NCBI GenBank assembly: GCA_023395575.1
Contig: JAEWZA010000162.1
Span: 1 to 7,917, forward strand
From: Bacillota bacterium
GTDB lineage: Bacteria; Bacillota; Clostridia; Acetivibrionales; DSM-1351
Direction of reading: 5' to 3'
DNA length: 7,917 nucleotides
Shown: piece by piece, positions 6,101 through 7,917 of the stretch
Numbering within the stretch: position 1 is the first letter of the stretch
Layout of the letters: each line of letters begins with the position of its first letter
Made by a program: the position numbers and the translations under genes
The notes under the pieces: generated by a model
Seen by the model: the letters and a program-made list of their open reading frames with translations, nothing else
What the model was told of the DNA's origin: nothing
The model's database searches: none

Positions 6101-7917
6101 AACAACTTAAATTTTAATGTTTTCCATGAAGGCAGTATAGATGGTATAAATAGCATAAAAGAGCTTATTGACTATTTTTATAATAATATAGACACTAATG
6201 AAGAAAATGTAGATGAACCTGACCAAGCAAAAAAAACTTCTCAATTAATATGGCAGGTACCAGTACTAATTGAACAGGAACTTCCTGAAAAGGATATTGA
6301 TATTAGTTCAAAGAATGTGTGTATTATTGGAGATAATGAGAATTTTATTACTAAGCTTGCTAATAGTATCAAAGAGAAGACTAATGATATATTTACATTT
6401 GTATTTGAATCGAAATTTTCAGAGGATGAGTTGGAGAAGGCTGTGAAGGAATGTTTAGCTAAGCCTATAGATATAATAATTGATTGCTCACATTTAGGTG
6501 ATGATATTAGTTTTCACAACTTAAGCTTAGCAGAACAGAAAACTATTTTGCAGTTGAGCTCAAAGGCTAGATTTATATTCTATAAGGAATTAGCTCAGCA
6601 GATAAAAGATTTATCTCTCAGAATTTTATGTGCAGTATCAATTGATGGAGGAATGGGCTACTTAGATAATGCGGTTCAAAACATAGACCCCTCTTTTGGT
6701 GCGATAACAGGTTTTTACAAAGGGCTAAATAGAGAATGGGTTAATTGCGGAATCAAAATAGTTGATTTTGAAAAAGAACTTTTAAATTCTACAGATGAAT
6801 TAGCAACAAGTATGATAGATGAAATTGAAACCTCTGGATTTGATTATGAAATTGGCTATAATTCAAAAAAGAGAATGGTTGTAAGGATAAGTACGTTTAA
6901 TGAGAATCAACTATTATATACGGATATAACCAATAGTAGGCATTTTGTAATAACAGGTGGGGCTTTAGGCATAACTGCAGAGATTACTAAAGAGCTTACT
7001 AAGAAATATGAAGGATGTTTTACAATACTAGGTAGAACAGAGCTACCAAGCGATATAGAGACATTAGCTCAGCTAAATGAACAACAACTAAACAAAAAGA
7101 GAACTGAGATACAAGAAAAGCTAGCTAAAACACATAAAAAGGTTACACCAATACTTATTCAAGATGAATTTGAAAAGCTGACAAAAGCTATAGAGATTTA
7201 TAATATGCTCAAAGCTCTAAAAGCAGTGGGAAATAATATTATTTATATCGGCTGTGATGTAAGAGATGAAAAGTCTGTAAAGAAAGCGGTTAAGGAAGCT
7301 GTAAAGAAGCAGGGTGCGGTTAATTGCTTAATTCATGCAGCAGGTGTTGATAGAAGTCACTTTATAAAAAAGAAAACCACTAAAGAATTTGAGGAAGTAT
7401 TTGAAACAAAGGCGGTAGGCGCTTGTAATCTGTTAAAATTCTGTGACTCAGAGGAATTAAAAGAGGTTATACTATTTTCCTCTATATCAGGCCGATTTGG
7501 AAATGAAGCACAGCTTGATTATTGTGCGGCAAACAGTTTCTTGAATGTCTTAGCAAAATCTTTGACAACTAGGAAATCTGATATTAAGGCAGTGAGTATT
7601 GTTTGGGCAGGCTGGAAGGATATTGGAATAGCAGCAAGAAACGAATATCTTAAGCAAAATGCTTCAAAGATAGGAATAAAGCTTATTAATACAAAGGCTG
7701 GTGTAGATGGCTTTACTAAATTGCTAGAAAACAAAATAGAGCTTAGTGAAGTTATTCTTAGCGAGGGACTTGAGAATTTGACCGATGCACGGTTATTCAT
7801 GAATGAGTTAGAAAATGCAATACTGATTGACAGAGTTGAGAAAAGTGGAGGCGTTATAACAAAAGCCTATAAGACCTTCTCTGTAAGAAAGGATGCATTG
7901 ATTGACCAGCATAGACT
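155..7917 (+). CDS. PUFA-synthase-like (PfaA-type) iterative type I polyketide/fatty acid megasynthase, KS-AT-KS-ACPx4-KR-DH, 3' truncated
   Basis: One open frame of at least 2,587 codons runs off the window end. It encodes a large, presumably cytoplasmic multienzyme that builds an acyl chain by repeated decarboxylative condensation and beta-keto processing. Domain order in residues (GTG 155 = 1): KS1 10-480, AT 614-940, KS2 1003-1510, four carrier-like modules 1606-2009, KR 2029-2545, start of DH from about 2570. Active-site residues visible: KS1 Cys222/His356/His397, AT Ser709/His814, KS2 Cys1255/His1403/His1443, KR Lys2419/Ser2443/Tyr2456/Asn2460, DH His2586. Tandem carriers followed by KR and DH are the hallmark of PUFA and secondary-lipid synthases; modular PKSs have one carrier at the module end. 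Departures from the classic PfaA plan are the second KS fused between AT and carriers, and Thr (or Asp) at the expected phosphopantetheine Ser. No signal peptide or membrane segment is seen. The product is unknown. The rest of the DH, and any ER, release or PPTase functions, lie beyond the window. Start choice is GTG 155 over ATG 140 because of the G-tract. Confidence 0.93.
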   Translation, partial: MSNYSYSENGIAVIGVGGIFPDAADINQFWNNILNKKVSIKRIPDEIINSEIFFRPELYGKVDKMDKTYTHIAGLIDHQVYSKSSFKHKIPPAVAEHMDRNQLAAIYCVDQALETMGENSLPKENTAVILGNGLPGIKYDQVLQRISFQEIEYYLKNSSFVQGKFSPDEFNEVINKLRDEFLKGTIQITEDSSPGVLPNIVAGRLTNVFDLWGPSFTVDAACASSLAAISCGVEGLISREYDAVIAGASDVSVLAPGLSLFSGINALSPDGSYPFDSRANGFVIGAGAGVFILKRLGDAIQNKDKIMAVISGYGRGSDGKGKYIAAPSEDGQIRAIEMSTKMAGYSADTIEMVEAHGTGTPVGDPAEVNALKRAFNNLGCTRKEFCGIGSVKSNIGHLRSAAGVPGVLKAVLALDSKILPPTANVQEVNPKLKLEGSPFYVLRDKEQWEANSKHPRRASVSAFGFGGADYHLSLEEFREEFVGKSYNIPYTIQKSSENIATTTPVKSKDAIVQEVVLFAADTIDMLKNEYEKFVSILETDIEKSFSKLVFHNNSNVSYGKKLRLSLMASSFSELKKRWENFMKLYESNRIGNSEELLLAGISFGTGEEINPENIAILFPGQASQYANMEKDLYDSYPAFRSVYDSFDAIWQSNYKNTVSSMVFGEDIEKIDNTIKDTQNTHPSIFISSYCMYKLFKDMGLEAGYMVGHSLGEISALAANGMMSFRDAATLVGKRGYAFASIPEDKRGKMVSIKGSQDEVKKLLKKSGLEIYIANINSPTQTVVGGDAEVIKKLTEVLEEEKVTHTVLKVSHAFHSPLISSAADSFYNEIKDIKFKTGNAKVIANHLVDYYPANSDTAKIPQLLKEQITNPVRFVESINKLYEDGVRLFVEIGPGTVLSNLTKDILSGKDIRVISTNLKKKNDLECLNKAIGELFAAGVHIQVLSPIDRINEAQGLQVVSKAAREPISAILENIDTSVDKVAYNVPDKSVYATSENIVPSKRLVYSGVSIGLPGTYKKIFSDENFDLLFEGRNLIERLTDDERLSMAELNITRLVKSEQGSEFKTLSSINEVIALAGKIGNIDMDEYLVDADIQKQMTKTVCIAVAAGYEALADAGIPLVKEAKVTSNGSILEGRYLLPEEMRLGTGIIFANGFPMIEPFIQEVSKFVAYKFGKKSRQEMIEFYGKIINHTSDYNVKKQLSDWFTLNYSRLSDCSGEEDVYSFNSDFMSQVASQANNRLAQFIGAAGPNFQINAACSSTAYAISLAEDMIRAGRAERMIIIGADNASSKESLKWLGGGFLSAGAATTNDDLYSAAVPFDNRRNGMIIGAGAVGLVIEKEELVEARGMAGICRIVGTHAFNMAGHQTKIDATKFSEELERFITKMEKENGFSRKSIAPSTVYFSHETYTPKKGGCSQTEKISLEKVFGSTFKDILICNTKGMTGHTMGGSIEEAVAAKSLQYQKVPPIVNYLVPDPELAGLKLSEGGNYNFKYALRGVAGFGGQGNYNLLERIAVGENRIINVSKYEEWLRAIATSAGAVLSKDGRLLVLKSQKSKEAPNGRVLTERSGAIEQVDPINIYKSNIEVSDNIDKADNSIVTSSKMPDKKSVIDSILDIFSEVTKYPKDMLDLDMEMEADLGIDTVKQATIFAMVWEKFGIEREEGYSISNYPTIGQIIDLACSKLPNVSTHSVSEPLEQPKASEQLSNAIDEASTVSQDKTYNGSVYLKEKIKDEVLAVISEISKYPTDMLELDMEMEADLGIDTVKQATIISILWEKYALNREDGQNVTNYPTIGQVVNLIYSKLPSQPENTEKTKGHTVSVVSEIVNNNSSVSKGNLQSEVLLVISEISKYPTDMLDISMEMEADLGIDTVKQATIISNLSEKYDIKREEWPQVSELLKIEDIINTLENRLNKRLSKDIPQAAAYEETAATVIQEVSTNIDEIVLQIVAKHTAYPTEMITPDMEIKQDLDLDDKKLLEIISDIKNNLNFNVFHEGSIDGINSIKELIDYFYNNIDTNEENVDEPDQAKKTSQLIWQVPVLIEQELPEKDIDISSKNVCIIGDNENFITKLANSIKEKTNDIFTFVFESKFSEDELEKAVKECLAKPIDIIIDCSHLGDDISFHNLSLAEQKTILQLSSKARFIFYKELAQQIKDLSLRILCAVSIDGGMGYLDNAVQNIDPSFGAITGFYKGLNREWVNCGIKIVDFEKELLNSTDELATSMIDEIETSGFDYEIGYNSKKRMVVRISTFNENQLLYTDITNSRHFVITGGALGITAEITKELTKKYEGCFTILGRTELPSDIETLAQLNEQQLNKKRTEIQEKLAKTHKKVTPILIQDEFEKLTKAIEIYNMLKALKAVGNNIIYIGCDVRDEKSVKKAVKEAVKKQGAVNCLIHAAGVDRSHFIKKKTTKEFEEVFETKAVGACNLLKFCDSEELKEVILFSSISGRFGNEAQLDYCAANSFLNVLAKSLTTRKSDIKAVSIVWAGWKDIGIAARNEYLKQNASKIGIKLINTKAGVDGFTKLLENKIELSEVILSEGLENLTDARLFMNELENAILIDRVEKSGGVITKAYKTFSVRKDALIDQHR
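182..1600 (+). other. KS1: N-terminal beta-ketoacyl synthase domain
   Basis: This is the Claisen-condensing domain of the synthase. It opens with the classic PKS KS signature IAVIGVGGIFPDA and ends with SAFGFGGADYHLSLEE. The acyl-accepting Cys is in DAACASS (codon 818-820). The two catalytic His residues are in EAHGTGTPVGDPAE (codon 1220) and SNIGHLRSAAG (codon 1343), and the conserved Lys is in SVKSNIG (codon 1328). All residues needed for condensation are present. The region between about 540 and 760 is longer than in modular PKS KSs (ILGNGLPGIKYDQVLQ onward) and resembles the KS of PfaA-type lipid synthases. Confidence 0.93.
1601..1993 (+). other. KS-AT linker
   Basis: After KS1, a poorly conserved Ser/Thr/Lys-rich stretch leads to EVVLFAADTIDML and a predicted alpha/beta adaptor of the type that joins KS and AT in type I synthases, ending in an ELLLAGISFG strand before the AT. 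It has no catalytic motif and needs no separate function. Confidence 0.6.
1994..2980 (+). other. AT: malonyl-type acyltransferase domain
   Basis: This domain transfers an extender acyl group from CoA to the carrier modules. It begins IAILFPGQASQYANM and has the nucleophilic Ser in GHSLGE (codon 2279-2281), the conserved Arg in VGKRG (codon 2354), the NINSPTQTVVGG strand, the catalytic His in SHAFHSPL (codon 2594), and the C-terminal FVEIGPGTVLSNL motif. The HAFH signature is associated with malonyl-CoA preference (methylmalonyl-specific ATs usually have YASH), so malonyl is the predicted extender. Its position straight after KS1 is the same as in PfaA-type synthases. Confidence 0.9.
3160..4685 (+). 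other. KS2: divergent second ketosynthase domain with complete Cys-His-His set
   Basis: A second thiolase-fold domain lies between AT and the carriers. It begins LVYSGVSIGLPGTYKKIF and ends AGFGGQGNYNLLER. The Cys is in NAACSST (codon 3917). The first His is in an unusual SHETYTPKKGG motif (codon 4361) that replaces EAHGTGT, and the second His is in NTKGMTGHTMGG (codon 4481) with Lys at 4466. Chain-length-factor partners of PUFA synthases usually lack the Cys; this one keeps it, so it may condense or transfer acyl chains. From memory, the SHETYTP motif and the LVKSEQGSEF region recur in large type I synthases of actinobacteria and other phyla, suggesting a recognised but little-studied KS branch. 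Whether it is active is inference. Confidence 0.85.
4970..5200 (+). other. ACP1: carrier module with Thr at the phosphopantetheine site
   Basis: This is the first of four tandem carrier modules. It has the ACP pattern seen in PfaA repeats: KYPKDMLDLDMEMEADLGID, then a helix-2 segment and a NYPTIGQIIDL third-helix region. The residue aligned with the phosphopantetheine-bearing Ser of LGIDSIKR is Thr (ACA, codon 5072-5074) in LGIDTVKQ. It is preceded by an unconserved, polar linker (about 4690-4969). Confidence 0.85.
5324..5563 (+). other. ACP2: carrier module with Thr at the phosphopantetheine site
   Basis: The second repeat is KYPTDMLELDMEMEADLGID followed by TVKQ, with Thr codon ACA at 5435-5437, then WEKYALNREDG and NYPTIGQVVNL. 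It is 121 codons downstream of the same Thr in ACP1 and is separated from it by a polar linker rich in Ser, Glu and Gln. The C-terminal half closely resembles ACP1; the N-terminal half is closest to ACP3. Confidence 0.85.
5357..5782 (+). repeat. Near-identical direct DNA repeat in ACP2 and ACP3
   Basis: Bases 5357-5461 and 5678-5782 align without gaps. By hand count, 14 of 105 positions differ (about 87% identity), mostly at third codon positions. The block covers GTTATTTCTGAGATA through the Thr codon and the following helix start. ACP1 is less similar at the DNA level. This indicates duplication or gene conversion within the carrier array that is more recent than the split from ACP1. Confidence 0.75.
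5654..5881 (+). other. ACP3: carrier module with Thr at the phosphopantetheine site, divergent C-terminal half
   Basis: The third repeat has KYPTDMLDISMEMEADLGID followed by TVKQ, with Thr codon ACA at 5756-5758. The N-terminal half is almost identical to ACP2. After the site it diverges: NLSEKYDIKREEWPQVSELL replaces the WEK...NYPTIGQ pattern of ACP1 and ACP2. It still ends in a plausible final helix (IEDIINTLENRL). Spacing from the ACP2 site is 107 codons. Confidence 0.82.
5966..6181 (+). other. ACP4: degenerate carrier-like module without Ser or Thr at the active site
   Basis: A fourth copy is recognised by AYPTEMITPDMEIKQDLDLD, which lines up with YPTDMLELDMEMEADLGID. The residue at the phosphopantetheine position is Asp (GAT, codon 6065-6067), and GID becomes DLD. 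The spacing from the ACP3 site is 103 codons, matching the repeat period. With no hydroxyl residue it should not carry a phosphopantetheine arm. It may be a structural spacer or docking element, or a decaying copy. Confidence 0.68.
6239..7790 (+). other. KR: ketoreductase domain (structural plus catalytic halves)
   Basis: This domain reduces the beta-keto group with NADPH. The non-catalytic half (about 6239-6905) opens with LIWQVPVLIE and has a degenerate Rossmann fold (KNVCIIGDN). The catalytic half has the dinucleotide motif VITGGALGITAEI (Thr codon 6953) and TILGRTE, whose Arg fits NADPH binding. A lysine-rich helical insertion of PfaA type follows (about 7060-7220), then YIGCDV and LIHAAGV. 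All four catalytic residues are present: Lys in FETKAVGA (7409), Ser in FSSISGRFGN (7481), Tyr in LDYCAAN (7520) and Asn (7532). The LDD motif of B-type modular PKS KRs is not seen (GVDRSHF stands there), so stereochemistry cannot be predicted. Position after the carriers is as in PUFA synthases. Confidence 0.9.
7862..7917 (+). other. DH: start of a hot-dog-fold dehydratase domain, cut by the window edge
   Basis: The last residues, KAYKTFSVRKDALIDQHRL, match the opening of PKS/PUFA-type dehydratase domains, where a FSV...D..L.DH pattern presents the catalytic His (codon 7910-7912 here). This domain would dehydrate the beta-hydroxyacyl intermediate made by the KR. The rest of the hot-dog fold and the catalytic Asp lie beyond 7917, so neither activity nor the number of DH folds can be judged. 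Confidence 0.66.

Noticed and set aside
155..7917. Assignment as a modular (assembly-line) PKS
   Set aside because: A modular PKS has a single carrier at the module end after AT-DH-KR. Here tandem carriers precede KR and DH, as in PUFA-type iterative synthases.

Overview
The window is AT-rich (GC in the mid-30s percent by eye) with A/T-ending codons, poly-purine leader sequence and a G-rich ribosome binding site. This suggests a low-GC Firmicute, most likely a Clostridia-type anaerobe. That assignment is inferred from composition and style only.

Layout. Bases 1-65 hold the last 20 codons of an upstream gene on the + strand. Its C-terminus carries the A10-type PRNNIGKIDKNVL motif of an AMP-forming adenylate ligase (ANL superfamily). 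A short AT-rich spacer follows, with a perfect 10-bp inverted repeat around that gene's stop codon. The rest of the window, from 155 (or 140) to 7917, is one uninterrupted + strand reading frame that runs off the end: at least 2,587 codons of a giant multidomain type I synthase. I translated this frame line by line and found no stop or frameshift.

Domain order: ketosynthase KS1 (~182-1600), linker, malonyl-type acyltransferase AT (~1994-2980), second ketosynthase KS2 (~3160-4685), four tandem acyl-carrier-like modules (~4970-6181), ketoreductase KR (~6239-7790), and the first residues of a hot-dog dehydratase DH, cut at the window edge with its catalytic His at 7910. This is the organisation of PUFA-synthase / secondary-lipid synthase (PfaA-like) proteins, with an additional KS between AT and the carriers. 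It is an iterative fatty-acid or polyketide-type synthase, not a modular PKS.

The most notable points are these. The three well-conserved carrier modules have LGIDTVKQ, with Thr where phosphopantetheine-bearing Ser is expected, and the fourth has Asp there. KS2 is divergent, with SHETYTP in place of the HGTGT motif, yet keeps a complete Cys-His-His set. A stand-alone ANL ligase lies immediately upstream and could supply an activated starter acid.

Working model (inference): the ligase activates a carboxylic acid; AT loads malonyl units on the carriers; KS1 and possibly KS2 condense; KR and DH process the beta-carbon. Enoyl reduction, release and carrier activation must be encoded outside the window.
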